From Bog-473 sp049513455 (GTDB lineage: Bacteria > Actinomycetota > Acidimicrobiia > Acidimicrobiales > RAAP-2): 64,000 nucleotides of DNA. Made by a program: the position numbers and the translations under genes. The notes under the pieces are model-generated. The model did no database searches. It was not told the origin of the DNA and saw only the letters and a program-made list of their open reading frames with translations. The stretch spans positions 62,001 to 126,000 of the forward strand of contig JBEKWB010000006.1 of NCBI GenBank assembly GCA_049513455.1, in the 5' to 3' direction. Below are positions 1 to 11,170 of the stretch, one piece after another. The number at the start of each line of letters is the position of its first letter. The first letter of the stretch is position 1.

Positions 1-426
1 CACCTGCCCGCTGCCCGACTCGGCCTTGAGCACCACGCGCTCGACCGTGGCCGGCAGGACGTCGCCCGCGGCCCCCAGGAGGTCCGCGGCCGCCCGCACC
101 CCGGTGACCAGGTCGCCCGTCGCCTCCACCAGCCCGGCGAGGATGAGGTTGCCCAGGGCGTGCCCGGCCAGCTCGCCCTCGTCGAAGCGGTGCTCGAAGG
201 CCCGCGCCAGCGCGGAGTCCTCGGCCGCCAGCGCCACCAGGCACTTGCGCAGGTCACCCAGCGCCACCACGTTGAGGATCTCCCTCAGCCGGCCGCTCGA
301 ACCGCCGTCGTCGGCCACGGACACCACCGCGGTGACCAGTCCGGCGTAGCGCCGGGCGGCCCGCAGGGTCACCGCCGTGCCGTGCCCCCCGCCGAGCGCC
401 ACCACGCTCGGCGCCGGCGGCGTCAT
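1..426 (-). CDS. yvcK: YvcK/GlmR-family gluconeogenesis factor, C-terminus cut by window edge
   Basis: Cytoplasmic CofD-like family protein that in Bacillus and mycobacteria binds UDP-GlcNAc and links central carbon flow to peptidoglycan precursor supply. The first 142 residues are visible. They carry the glycine-rich nucleotide-binding start ALGGGHGT, then VSVADDGGSSGRLR, GDLRKCLVAL and GHALGNLILAGL, all family signatures. The ATG at 426 overlaps the rapZ stop as ATGA (423-426), so it is translationally coupled as the third gene of uvrC-rapZ-yvcK. In actinobacteria whiA normally follows and would lie just outside the window. Function is inferred from family motifs and gene order. Confidence 0.92.
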   Translation of the reverse strand, partial: MTPPAPSVVALGGGHGTAVTLRAARRYAGLVTAVVSVADDGGSSGRLREILNVVALGDLRKCLVALAAEDSALARAFEHRFDEGELAGHALGNLILAGLVEATGDLVTGVRAAADLLGAAGDVLPATVERVVLKAESGSGQV

Positions 427-1271
427 CGATCCACGTCCCGGTGGAACACCGACACCGGGTAACCGTGCGCGCCGATCCGCTCCCCCAGCGCCTCGGCCAG
501 CGCCACCGAACGGTGGCGGCCCCCGGTGCACCCGAGGGCAATGGTCAGGTACGACTTCCCCTCCCGCACGAACGACGGGAGGATCCCCGTCAACAGCCCG
601 TCGACCTTCTCGAGGAAGTCCTTGGTCTCGGGTTGGGAGAGCACGTAGTCGCGCACGGGGTCGTCGAGGCCGCTGAAAGGCCGCAGCTCCTCGATCCAGA
701 ACGGGTTGGGGAGGAAGCGGCAGTCGAAGACCACGTCCACATCGAGGGGGAGGCCGTACTTGTACCCGAACGACACCACCGAGGTGCGCATGGACGTCGC
801 CCCGCCCTCGTCGCCGAACGCCTCCAGCACGCGAGAGCGCAGCTGGTTGGTGTTGAGCTCGCCGGTGTCGATCAGGAGATCGGCCTGGTCGCGCACCGGC
901 GCCAGGAGCCGCCGTTCGTCGGCGATCGACTCCTCCACGCCCCGGGCGGCCAGCGGGTGCCGGCGGCGGGTGCCCTCGTAGCGCCGGAGGAGCACCTCGT
1001 CACTCGCATCGAGGAAGAGGACCCGCACCCGGTTCCCGTTGCTCCGCAGCGCCTCGAGCACCCCGGGGACCTCCCCGAGATCCCCGCCCCGGCCGATGAC
1101 CAGCGCCACCCGCTCTATCTCCGCGCCGGGCAGGTTGACCATTTCGGCCATCTTCTCGATCAGGACGGCCGGCAGGTTGTCGATGACGAACCAGCCCAGG
1201 TCCTCGAGCGAATCGGCCGCGGTGGAACGTCCCGCCCCCGACATCCCCGTCACCACGAGGAACTCGCTCAC
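423..1271 (-). CDS. rapZ: RapZ/YvcJ-family nucleotide-binding protein
   Basis: P-loop protein of 282 aa. In E. coli RapZ is an RNA-binding adaptor controlling glmS; in Gram-positives YvcJ is a nucleotide hydrolase of less clear role. Walker A is GMSGAGRS at residues 9-16. The C-terminal half ends with the family motif GCTGGRHRSV. Where many homologues have a DxR-type Walker B in the first domain, this protein reads VIGRGGDL, so the usual aspartate may be absent; an alignment is needed to be sure. The GTG start at 1271 was chosen because it overlaps the uvrC stop (GTGA, 1268-1271) and leaves Walker A at the normal distance. It overlaps yvcK downstream in the same way. Confidence 0.93.
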   Translation of the reverse strand: MSEFLVVTGMSGAGRSTAADSLEDLGWFVIDNLPAVLIEKMAEMVNLPGAEIERVALVIGRGGDLGEVPGVLEALRSNGNRVRVLFLDASDEVLLRRYEGTRRRHPLAARGVEESIADERRLLAPVRDQADLLIDTGELNTNQLRSRVLEAFGDEGGATSMRTSVVSFGYKYGLPLDVDVVFDCRFLPNPFWIEELRPFSGLDDPVRDYVLSQPETKDFLEKVDGLLTGILPSFVREGKSYLTIALGCTGGRHRSVALAEALGERIGAHGYPVSVFHRDVDR

Positions 1272-3166
1272 TGTTTCCTCATCGACTGGGACCGCACGCC
1301 CTCGTACACGGCGATCGCCACCTGTTCGGGCAGCCACGGCAGCCCCATCAGCTCCTCCAGCGGGGCCGACCGGACGGCGTTGACGCCCCCCAGCTCCTTG
1401 ACCAGCCGCGCCCGGCGCGCCGGGCCCAGGCCGGGGATCCCGTCCAGGACGCTTCTGGTCATGCGCTTGCCCCGCGTCTCGCGGTGGAAGGTGATGGCGA
1501 AGCGGTGGGCCTCGTCCCGGACCCGCTGGAGGAGGTAGAGGGCATCGGACCCGCGCCGCAGGCGGACGGGTTCGGGCGAGCCGGGGCGGTAGACCTCCTC
1601 GAACTGCTTGGCCAACGCCGCCAGCTCCACCTGGTCCTCCAGCCCGAGCTCCCTCACCACCCGTTCGGCCACCCCGAGCTGCCCCTTGCCGCCGTCGACC
1701 ACCAAGAGGTTGGGGCGATAGGCGAAGCGGCGGGGGCGGACCTGGTCGGGCGCGGCCGCGGGGGGTGGCTCCTTGAGCGCCGAGAGGCGGCGGGTCAGGA
1801 CCTCCTCCATGGCGGCGTAGTCGTCGTTGCCCCGCACCGTCTTGACCTTGAAGCGACGGTAGTCGGACCGCTTGACCAGGCCGTCCTCGAGCACGACCAT
1901 GGAGCCCACGTAGTCGGTCCCCTGCAGGTGGCTCATGTCGAAGCACTCGATCCGCAGCGGGGCCTCCCGCAGGTGCAGCGCCGCCTGCAGCTCGGTGAGC
2001 GCCTTGGACCGGGCGTTGTGGTCGGCGGCCCGCCGGAGCCGGTGACGGGCCAGGTCCTCGGCGGCCGAACGCGACACCGTCTCCTGCAGGGCCCGCTTGG
2101 CCCCCCGCTGGGGGACGGCGACGTCGACCGGGCCCTCGCGCACGGTCCCGAGCCAGCTCAGCAGGAGGTCGAGGTCGGCCGGCAGCTCGGGCACCAGCAC
2201 CCGGCGGGGCACCTCGGTGCCCACGGCGCCGTAGACCTGCGACAGCACCAGCTCCATGAACTCGCGCGAGCTCAGGTCCTCCACCTTCTCGGCCACGAAG
2301 CCCCGGTGCCCGACCACCCGGCCCCGGCGCACGTGGAAGATCTGCACCGACGCCTCGAGTGGGTCCTCCGCGATGCCGATCACGTCGAAGTCCTCGGGCC
2401 GCTCGGACACCAGGTGCTGGGACTCCGCCGCCTTGCGGGCCACGGCGATGCGGTCACGCAGGCGGGCGGCCCGCTCGAACTCGAGGTTCTCCGATGCGTC
2501 GCGCATGGCGAGCTCCAGCCGCTCCAGTACCGGCTCGGTGTCCCCGGAGAGGAACCCCATGAGGTCCTCGACATAGCCGTCGTAGGTGGCGTGGTCGACC
2601 GCCCCGATGCACGGTCCCGAACAGCGCTCGATGTCGTAGAGCAGGCACGGGCGGCGCAACCGTTCGTGGCGGATGAACTTGTTGTCGGAGCAGGTGCGGA
2701 CGGGGAAGCTCCTGACGAGGAGGTCGAGTGTGGTGCGGATGGCCCCGGCGTGGCCGTAGGGACCGAAGTACCGGACGCCTTTGCGCTTGCGGCCGCGCAC
2801 GACGGCGGGGCGGGGCCACTCGTCGTCGAGGGTCACGGCCAACCAGGGGTAGCTCTTGTCGTCCTTCAGCCGCACGTTGTAGCGGGGCAGGTGGGCCTGG
2901 ATGAGCGAGTGCTCCAGGATCAGCGCATCCACCTCGTTCTCGACCACCACCCACTCGACATGGTCGGCCTGCGCCACCATCTGGGCGGTGCGGGGCAGCA
3001 GGTTCGCCGAGTCCTGCCAGTAGTTGGGCAGCCGGTGGCGCAGGGATTTCGCCTTGCCCACATAGAGGACCCGGCCCTCGGCGTCGTAGAACTGGTAGGA
3101 GCCGGGGGCATCGGGGATCGAGCCTGTGGGGGGCCGGTACTGCATCACCCACAGTCTCGCGCTCAC
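1268..3166 (-). CDS. uvrC: UvrABC excinuclease subunit C
   Basis: Dual-incision endonuclease of nucleotide excision repair, recruited by UvrB at lesions. The 632 aa match the usual length. An N-terminal GIY-YIG nuclease domain (YQFYDAEGRVLYVGKAKSL, about residues 25-43) is followed by a cysteine-containing segment (CLLYDIERCSGPC), a UVR motif (ENLEFERAARLRDRI, about 215-235), an RNase H-like domain with ECFDMSHLQG and LVVDGGKGQL, and a C-terminal helix-hairpin-helix pair (LDGIPGLGPARRARLVKELG). The start is uncertain: GTG at 3166 or ATG at 3145, which removes seven residues; neither has a clear Shine-Dalgarno. It is divergent from nadA and first gene of uvrC-rapZ-yvcK. Confidence 0.96.
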   Translation of the reverse strand: MSARLWVMQYRPPTGSIPDAPGSYQFYDAEGRVLYVGKAKSLRHRLPNYWQDSANLLPRTAQMVAQADHVEWVVVENEVDALILEHSLIQAHLPRYNVRLKDDKSYPWLAVTLDDEWPRPAVVRGRKRKGVRYFGPYGHAGAIRTTLDLLVRSFPVRTCSDNKFIRHERLRRPCLLYDIERCSGPCIGAVDHATYDGYVEDLMGFLSGDTEPVLERLELAMRDASENLEFERAARLRDRIAVARKAAESQHLVSERPEDFDVIGIAEDPLEASVQIFHVRRGRVVGHRGFVAEKVEDLSSREFMELVLSQVYGAVGTEVPRRVLVPELPADLDLLLSWLGTVREGPVDVAVPQRGAKRALQETVSRSAAEDLARHRLRRAADHNARSKALTELQAALHLREAPLRIECFDMSHLQGTDYVGSMVVLEDGLVKRSDYRRFKVKTVRGNDDYAAMEEVLTRRLSALKEPPPAAAPDQVRPRRFAYRPNLLVVDGGKGQLGVAERVVRELGLEDQVELAALAKQFEEVYRPGSPEPVRLRRGSDALYLLQRVRDEAHRFAITFHRETRGKRMTRSVLDGIPGLGPARRARLVKELGGVNAVRSAPLEELMGLPWLPEQVAIAVYEGVRSQSMRKQ

Positions 3167-3325
3167 CGGCCGGGTCCGTGACGTGGGCGGTTACCTCCGG
3201 GTAGGGTGTTGGTGCCGGCCTGGTTTCCGGCACGACACCTCGCACCGAGGCCGACATACCCGCGGATGGGCGACCAGGCTGTCCCCGCCGGCCAATCGGT
3301 GCTCTCCCTCAAAGGGGGCATACAG

Positions 3326-4418
3326 ATGCTCAGGCTCCAATCCCCGCTCCCCGAGCGCTACAGCGGCGCGACGGCGGACGAGTTGGCCGCCATGATCGGC
3401 ACGGCCAAGGCCGCACTGGGGGCGCGGCTCTTCGTGCTGGGCCACCACTACCAGCGCGACGAGGTCATGCGCTGGGCCGACGCCCGCGGCGACTCCTTCG
3501 GGCTCTCCCGTACGGCGGCCGGGGTCACCGAGGCCGAATTCATCGTCTTCTGCGGCGTGCACTTCATGGCCGAGTCGGCCGACGTGCTCACCGCGCCCCA
3601 CCAGCAGGTGATCCTGCCAGACCTCAACGCCGGCTGCTCCATGGCCGACATGGCCGACATCGACCAGGTGGAGGACGCCTGGGAGGAGATGGCCCGGGTC
3701 ACCGACATGAGCCGGGTGATCCCCATCACCTACATGAACTCCTCCGCCGCCCTGAAGGCGTTCGTGGGGCGCCACGACGGCGCGGTGTGCACCTCGTCGA
3801 ACGCCCGGGCCGTGCTGACCTGGGCTCTCGAGGAGGGGCGGGGCGACAAGGTCCTGTTCTTTCCCGACCAGCATCTTGGGCGCAACACCGGCTACGAGCT
3901 CGGGTACGGTGCCGAGGACATGCGGGTCTGGAACCCCCGGCTGGCCTTGGGCGGTCTGAGCGATCTCGAGGTCAAGCAGTCGACGTTGTTGCTGTGGAAG
4001 GGCCACTGCTCCGTCCACCAGCGCTTCCACCCCGAGCATGTGGCGGCGTTCCGTGCCGAGTATCCGGAGGGAATCGTCATGGTGCACCCGGAGTGCGCGC
4101 ACGACGTGGTGGAGATGGCCGATCTGGTGGGTTCGACCGACAACCTGATCCGCGGGGTGGCGGCGGCGCCTTCCGGGGCGGTGATCGGGGTGGCCACCGA
4201 GATCCACCTGGTCAAGCGGCTCAACGACGAGACGCCCGACAAGACCGTGGTGTGCCTCGACCCGTTGGTGTGCCCGTGCTCGACCATGTCACGCATCGAC
4301 CCGCCGCATCTGGCCTGGGTCCTCGAAGGCCTCGTGGCCGGCGAGGTGCGGAACCGGATTCAGGTCGACGGCGAGGTGGCCGAATGGGCCCGCGTGGCGC
4401 TCGAGCGGATGCTGGCCA

Positions 4419-4426
<8 letters not shown>
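3326..4426 (+). CDS. nadA: Quinolinate synthase A
   Basis: 4Fe-4S enzyme that condenses iminoaspartate with dihydroxyacetone phosphate to quinolinate in de novo NAD synthesis. The 366 aa show the NadA repeat structure: LGHHYQRDEVMRWAD, FCGVHFMAESADVL (Cys about 76), LLPDL-type motif LPDLNAGCSMADM, HPECAHDVVEMAD (Cys about 257) and CLDPLVCPCSTM (Cys about 310-318); the cluster ligands are expected among these. ATG 3326 was chosen over an in-frame ATG at 3206 because AAAGGGGG lies at 3311-3318 with 7-nt spacing and homology begins here. nadB and nadC are not adjacent. The 3' end overlaps the convergent uvrA end by 8 bp. Confidence 0.95.
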
Positions 4427-7286
<2,860 letters not shown>

Positions 7287-7290
7287 CAGT

Positions 7291-7314
7291 TGAGGATACC
7301 GGGAGGCTGTATCA
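7291..7314 (-). promoter_or_regulatory. uvrA promoter with element shared with uvrB
   Basis: On the minus strand the segment reads TGATACA, then G, then CCTCCCGGTATCCTCA. TATCCT (7293-7298) is a good actinobacterial -10 (TANNNT) and lies 6 nt before the uvrA ATG. The 24 bp match the uvrB promoter at 22 positions. TGATAC occupies the place where PafBC-type (RecA-independent) damage promoters carry their conserved block, 11 nt upstream of the -10, but its sequence differs from the mycobacterial consensus. Regulation by DNA damage is inference. Confidence 0.7.
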
Positions 7315-7326
7315 GGCCGGGACAGC

Positions 7327-9372
7327 TCAGCTCGGGACGGAGGCGCGCAGCTCGGCGATCTCGTCGCGGAGGAGCGCGGCCTCCTCGAAGCGGAGCTCGG
7401 CCGCGGCCGACTTCATTTCGGCTTCGAGCTGGGTCATCAGCTCCACCGCCTCGGCCGGGGTGGACGCGTCGCCGTCGGTGAGCAGCGACCGCTTGTTGCC
7501 CCGCACGGCCGCGTTCCGCCGCACCTCGGCCCGGCTGCGCCCGGCGCTGGTGGAGCGACCGGTCCCCCCGCTGCTCCCCCGGAGCCGTTCGAGGATGTCG
7601 GTCACCGTCTTGCGGATGGTCGTCGGGTCGATCCCGTGCTCGAGGTTGTACGCCGTCTGGATCTCGCGGCGGCGCTGGGTCACCGAGACGGCCTCGCGCA
7701 TGGAGTCGGTGATGGTGTCGGCATAGAGCACCACCGTGCCGTCGACGTTGCGCGCGGCGCGGCCCATCGTCTGGATGAGCGACGACGCCGACCGCAAGAA
7801 CCCCTCCTTGTCCGCGTCGAGGATGGCCACCAGGGCGACCTCGGGCAGGTCGAGACCCTCCCGGAGGAGGTTGATCCCGACCAGGACGTCGATGGAGCCG
7901 AGGCGCAGCTCGCGCAGGATCTCTATCCGGGTGATGGTGTCGATGTCCGAGTGCAGGTACTGCACGCGCACCCCGGCGTCGGCCAGGTACTCGGTCAGGT
8001 CCTCCGCCATCTTCTTGGTCAAGGTCGTCACCAGCACCCGGCCGCCGGCGGCCACCGTGGTCCCGATGCGGGCGAGGAGATCGTCCACCTGCCCCTTGGT
8101 GGGCCGGATCGTCACCTCCGGGTCGACCAGCCCGGTGGGCCGGATCACCTGCTCGATCATCTGCGTCGAGTGCTCGGTCTCGAAAGGCCCCGGTGTGGCA
8201 GAGACGAAGATGGCCTGGGGGACCCGCTCGATGAATTCGTCGAAGCGCAGAGGGCGGTTGTCCCTCGCAGAGGGCAGGCGGAAGCCGTGTTCGACCAGCA
8301 TGTCCTTGCGGGAGCGGTCGCCGGCGAACTGGCCGTGCAGCTGGGGCACGGCGACGTGGCTCTCGTCGATGACGACCAGATAGTCCTTGGGGAAGAAGTC
8401 GAGCAGCGTGTAGGGCGCCTCCCCCGGGGCGCGGCCGTCGAGGTGGCGGCTGTAGTTCTCGATGCCCGAGCACACGCCTGTCTCGGCCAGCATCTCGAGG
8501 TCGTGCTCGGTGCGGACCCGGAGGCGTTGCGCCTCGAGCAGCTTGCCCTCCTTCTGGAAGTGCTGCAGGCGTTCCCGCAACTCCACCTCGATGGTGCCGA
8601 CCGCCCGCTGGACGATCTCGTCGCCGGTGACGTAGTGGGTGGCCGCGTAGACGGCGATGTCCTCCAGCTCGTCGCCCATCTCGCCCGTCATCACGTCGAA
8701 GGGCACGATGCGCTCGATGGTGTCGCCGAACATCTCGACGCGCAGGGCCTGCTCCTCGTAGGCCGGATGGATCTCGACCGTGTCGCCCCGGGCGCGGAAG
8801 GTGCCGCGGACGAGATTGACATCGTTGCGGGCGTATTGCAGGTCGACCAGCTTGCGCAGGATGTCCCGCTGGTCGTACTGGTCGCCGACCTTGAGGCCCA
8901 GGATGCGGTCCCGGTACTCGCTCGGGGAGCCCAAACCGTAGATGCACGACACCGAGGCCACCACGATGACGTCCTTGCGCATGAGCAGGGACGAGGTGGT
9001 GGCGTGCCGGAGGCGGTCGATCTCGTCGTTGATGGACGAGTCCTTCTCTATGTAGGTGTCCGTCGTGGGGAGGTAGGCCTCGGGCTGGTAGTAGTCGTAG
9101 TACGAGACGAAGAACTCGACCCGGTTCTTCGGGAACAGGTCCCGCAACTCCGACGAGAGCTGGGCGGCCAGGGACTTGTTCGGCTCGATGATGAGAGTGG
9201 GCCGTTGGACCTGTTCGATCATCCAGGCGATCGTGGCCGTCTTCCCCGACCCGGTGATGCCCTGGAGGGTCTGGTAGCGGTCTCCCCTCTTCGTTCCTTC
9301 GACGAGCGCGGCAATGGCTCCGGGCTGGTCGCCGGAGGGCTTGAACGGGGAGACGACCTGGAAATCGGCCAT
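7327..9372 (-). CDS. uvrB: UvrABC excinuclease helicase subunit B
   Basis: DEAD-like helicase that verifies damage after UvrA loading. It has 681 aa from ATG 9372. Helicase motif I is GITGSGKTATIAWMIE near residue 40. The beta-hairpin segment SYYDYYQPEAYLPTTDTYIE inserts between strands. Motif II is VVIDESHVAVPQL, followed by the UvrB signature EHGFRLPSARDNRPL, motif VI QTMGRAARNVDG and a C-terminal UVR domain (LRFEEAALLRDEIAELR) that contacts UvrC. The longer frame upstream to 9672 is discarded because MADFQVVSPFKPSGDQP is the standard N-terminus and the promoter sits immediately before it. The stop is 40 bp from the uvrA start on the same strand. Confidence 0.97.
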   Translation of the reverse strand: MADFQVVSPFKPSGDQPGAIAALVEGTKRGDRYQTLQGITGSGKTATIAWMIEQVQRPTLIIEPNKSLAAQLSSELRDLFPKNRVEFFVSYYDYYQPEAYLPTTDTYIEKDSSINDEIDRLRHATTSSLLMRKDVIVVASVSCIYGLGSPSEYRDRILGLKVGDQYDQRDILRKLVDLQYARNDVNLVRGTFRARGDTVEIHPAYEEQALRVEMFGDTIERIVPFDVMTGEMGDELEDIAVYAATHYVTGDEIVQRAVGTIEVELRERLQHFQKEGKLLEAQRLRVRTEHDLEMLAETGVCSGIENYSRHLDGRAPGEAPYTLLDFFPKDYLVVIDESHVAVPQLHGQFAGDRSRKDMLVEHGFRLPSARDNRPLRFDEFIERVPQAIFVSATPGPFETEHSTQMIEQVIRPTGLVDPEVTIRPTKGQVDDLLARIGTTVAAGGRVLVTTLTKKMAEDLTEYLADAGVRVQYLHSDIDTITRIEILRELRLGSIDVLVGINLLREGLDLPEVALVAILDADKEGFLRSASSLIQTMGRAARNVDGTVVLYADTITDSMREAVSVTQRRREIQTAYNLEHGIDPTTIRKTVTDILERLRGSSGGTGRSTSAGRSRAEVRRNAAVRGNKRSLLTDGDASTPAEAVELMTQLEAEMKSAAAELRFEEAALLRDEIAELRASVPS

Positions 9373-9376
9373 TGAG

Positions 9377-9400
9377 TGAGGATACCGGGAGGGTGTGTCA
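9377..9400 (-). promoter_or_regulatory. uvrB promoter with element shared with uvrA
   Basis: Reads TGACACA, then C, then CCTCCCGGTATCCTCA on the minus strand. The -10 TATCCT (9379-9384) is 6 nt before the uvrB ATG, as for uvrA. Only two of 24 positions differ from the uvrA element. GTGACA ends 11 nt upstream of the -10, too close for a normal -35 but matching the spacing of PafBC-dependent promoters. Confidence 0.7.
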
Positions 9401-9438
9401 CGGCGGGCGGGGGCGGGCGGGGACGAGTTGGGCGAACG

Positions 9439-9786
9439 TTGTCCTTCGGTTCCGCCGACGGGCCGGGGATACCCTCCCCCGCCGTATGCGGCGGTCCCGG
9501 TGGCGGCGGCCCGGTCGGTCCCCCCACCGGCTCGTTGGTCCAGCAACCCGGTGCGGCCGGGCCTGGTCCTGGGCCGGTTGCGATCGGAGTCCAGCCGAGC
9601 GGGGCGCCGGACGGCGTCATCTACTGCAATTGGTGCGGCAAGGGGCGAGCGGTCGATGCGCAGGCGATTCACTATTGCGGGTCAATGGAGCGACCCGCGG
9701 CCTACTGCATGAGTTGCGGTACGCCCCTCGACGGCGCATCGAGCTGCGTCTCATGTGGCACGCCATCGTCAAAGGTCTCCCGCTAG
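9439..9786 (+). CDS. Small zinc-ribbon protein, function unknown
   Basis: A short frame divergent from uvrB. The C-terminal third carries four cysteine pairs or near-pairs (CNWCGKG, YCGSM, YCMSCGTPL, CVSCGTP), typical of double zinc-ribbon proteins. The N-terminal part is rich in glycine and proline (GGPGGGGPVGPPTG), as often seen in actinobacterial zinc-ribbon membrane or scaffold proteins, but no membrane segment is visible here. The start is uncertain. The frame is open from 9376, but that would overlap the uvrB promoter; TTG 9439 is offered as a compromise. It could be a truncated relative of a longer protein. No function is proposed. Confidence 0.45.
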   Translation: MSFGSADGPGIPSPAVCGGPGGGGPVGPPTGSLVQQPGAAGPGPGPVAIGVQPSGAPDGVIYCNWCGKGRAVDAQAIHYCGSMERPAAYCMSCGTPLDGASSCVSCGTPSSKVSR

Positions 9787-9845
9787 AGGTCTCCGCTCGG
9801 GTGCCCGGCGGCGTAAGCGGTGGGAGCCATGGCACACCCCTTTCG

Positions 9846-9851
9846 TAAGGT
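9846..9851 (+). promoter_or_regulatory. Candidate -10 box, leaderless start of DUF222/HNH gene
   Basis: TAAGGT lies 6 nt upstream of the GTG at 9858. The geometry matches that seen before uvrA, uvrB and the DyP gene. No Shine-Dalgarno sequence is present between it and the start codon. Confidence 0.5.
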
Positions 9852-9857
9852 TCTCGT

Positions 9858-11153
9858 GTGGTCGCAACGACTCTCCACTCGGAACTTGTGAGCGAGCTGC
9901 GCGAGGTCGTCGGCAGAATCCAACAGCTGGTGCGCGCCGCCTCGCCCGAGTCGGTCTCCGGCGATGAGGCGCTCACCGTGACCGGCTTGTTCGGCGACGC
10001 CGAGCGCGCCGCTGCGTCGGGCATTGCCCTGTTCTCCCCCGTGGTGGCCAGGACCGGATCGTTCGCCAAGGTCGGTCACGGGTCTGCGGCCGATTGGTTG
10101 GGCACCGTCTCGGGAACGTCGGCCGGTACCGCCAAGGGCCGGCTCACCGCCGCCAAACGGGCGGCTTCGAACCCCAGGCTGACGGAAGCCCTCCACGACG
10201 CCAAGCTGTCGACGTCGCAGCTCAAGGTCTTGAGCGACACCGCGGCGGCGGCACCTGAATCCACGGACACCCTGCTCGGCCTGACCGAACAGGGTGCATC
10301 GCATCAAGAGCTCAGCGACGCCGCCGCGCGGATTCACGCGTCTGTTCGCTCCCGTGAGACCGAGCGTGCCCGCCGGGCTCGAGTGCACGAACTGCGGCAC
10401 TTTCGTTGGCGCCAGAGCCCTGATGGTGGCATTCGAGGGGAGTTCCTGTGCGACGAGGTGGCCTGGGCCAGGGTCTCGGCCGGCCTCGAGGCCGATGCCA
10501 AGGAGCGCTGGAAGGCTGCCGGCAAGGGCGAGCCTCTCGACGCCCACCGACTGGACGCATTCCTCGCCGCGCTCGGTGGGGCGGGCGGGGCGGGCGGCGC
10601 GGGGGGCGTTGGGGGCGGCACGGCGCGCCCGCACACCCTGGTGATCGTGGACGCTGAGGCACTTCGTCGCGGCACCACCGCCGGCGACGAGCTCTGCGAG
10701 ATCGAGGGGATCGGTCCCGTCTCCGTCCAAGCGGCAAACGAATTGATCGGTGAGGGCGGGCTGCAATTCTTGGTCAAGGAGGGCGTCGACATACGCACCG
10801 TCACCAGCACGAGGCGGGCCATCCCGCAGAGGGTGGCGGCCGCGCTGATCGTCCGGGACCGCTCGTGCGCCGCTGGGTGTGGCAAGCGGCTCGGCCTCGA
10901 AGGCGATCACCGACTCGTCGATTTCGGGGACGACGGACCAACCGAGCTCGCCAATCTGGCCCGCCTTTGCCCGGAGTGCCACGACCTCAAGACCTATGGC
11001 GGGTGGCGGCTCGAGGGGGCCCCAGGCCGCTGGAAATGGGTGGCGCCCGCTCACCCGAAGAGCGCGTTCTACATCGCCCGGGCCCGACAACTGGCGGCGG
11101 CGAAGGCGAAAGCAAGAGCGGAAGCGAGGCGGAACGATCCCCTGCGGCGGTGA
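9858..11153 (+). CDS. DUF222 / 13E12-family HNH endonuclease-like protein
   Basis: Predicted protein of 431 aa with the DUF222 helical region over about residues 10-250 (DEALTVTGLFGDAERAAASG, SAADWLGTVSGTSAGTAKGR) and a C-terminal HNH nuclease fold near residues 330-385: RDRSCAAGCGKRLGLEGDHR, then LARLCPECHDLKTYGGWRL. The Cys pairs and GDHR/CHDLKT match HNH zinc-binding and catalytic positions. The family is multicopy and patchy in actinobacteria (13E12 repeat proteins of mycobacteria) and is often regarded as mobile-element associated. A glycine-alanine run (GGAGGAGGAGG) interrupts the DUF222 region. It lies between uvrB and coaE, which are otherwise housekeeping neighbours, consistent with insertion. 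The biological role is unknown. Confidence 0.85.
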   Translation: MVATTLHSELVSELREVVGRIQQLVRAASPESVSGDEALTVTGLFGDAERAAASGIALFSPVVARTGSFAKVGHGSAADWLGTVSGTSAGTAKGRLTAAKRAASNPRLTEALHDAKLSTSQLKVLSDTAAAAPESTDTLLGLTEQGASHQELSDAAARIHASVRSRETERARRARVHELRHFRWRQSPDGGIRGEFLCDEVAWARVSAGLEADAKERWKAAGKGEPLDAHRLDAFLAALGGAGGAGGAGGVGGGTARPHTLVIVDAEALRRGTTAGDELCEIEGIGPVSVQAANELIGEGGLQFLVKEGVDIRTVTSTRRAIPQRVAAALIVRDRSCAAGCGKRLGLEGDHRLVDFGDDGPTELANLARLCPECHDLKTYGGWRLEGAPGRWKWVAPAHPKSAFYIARARQLAAAKAKARAEARRNDPLRR

Positions 11154-11170
11154 GGGCGGCCGGGTCAGGG

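Noticed and set aside
9376..9438. An earlier start for the zinc-ribbon ORF
   Set aside because: It would lie within the uvrB promoter element and has no ribosome-binding site or homology.
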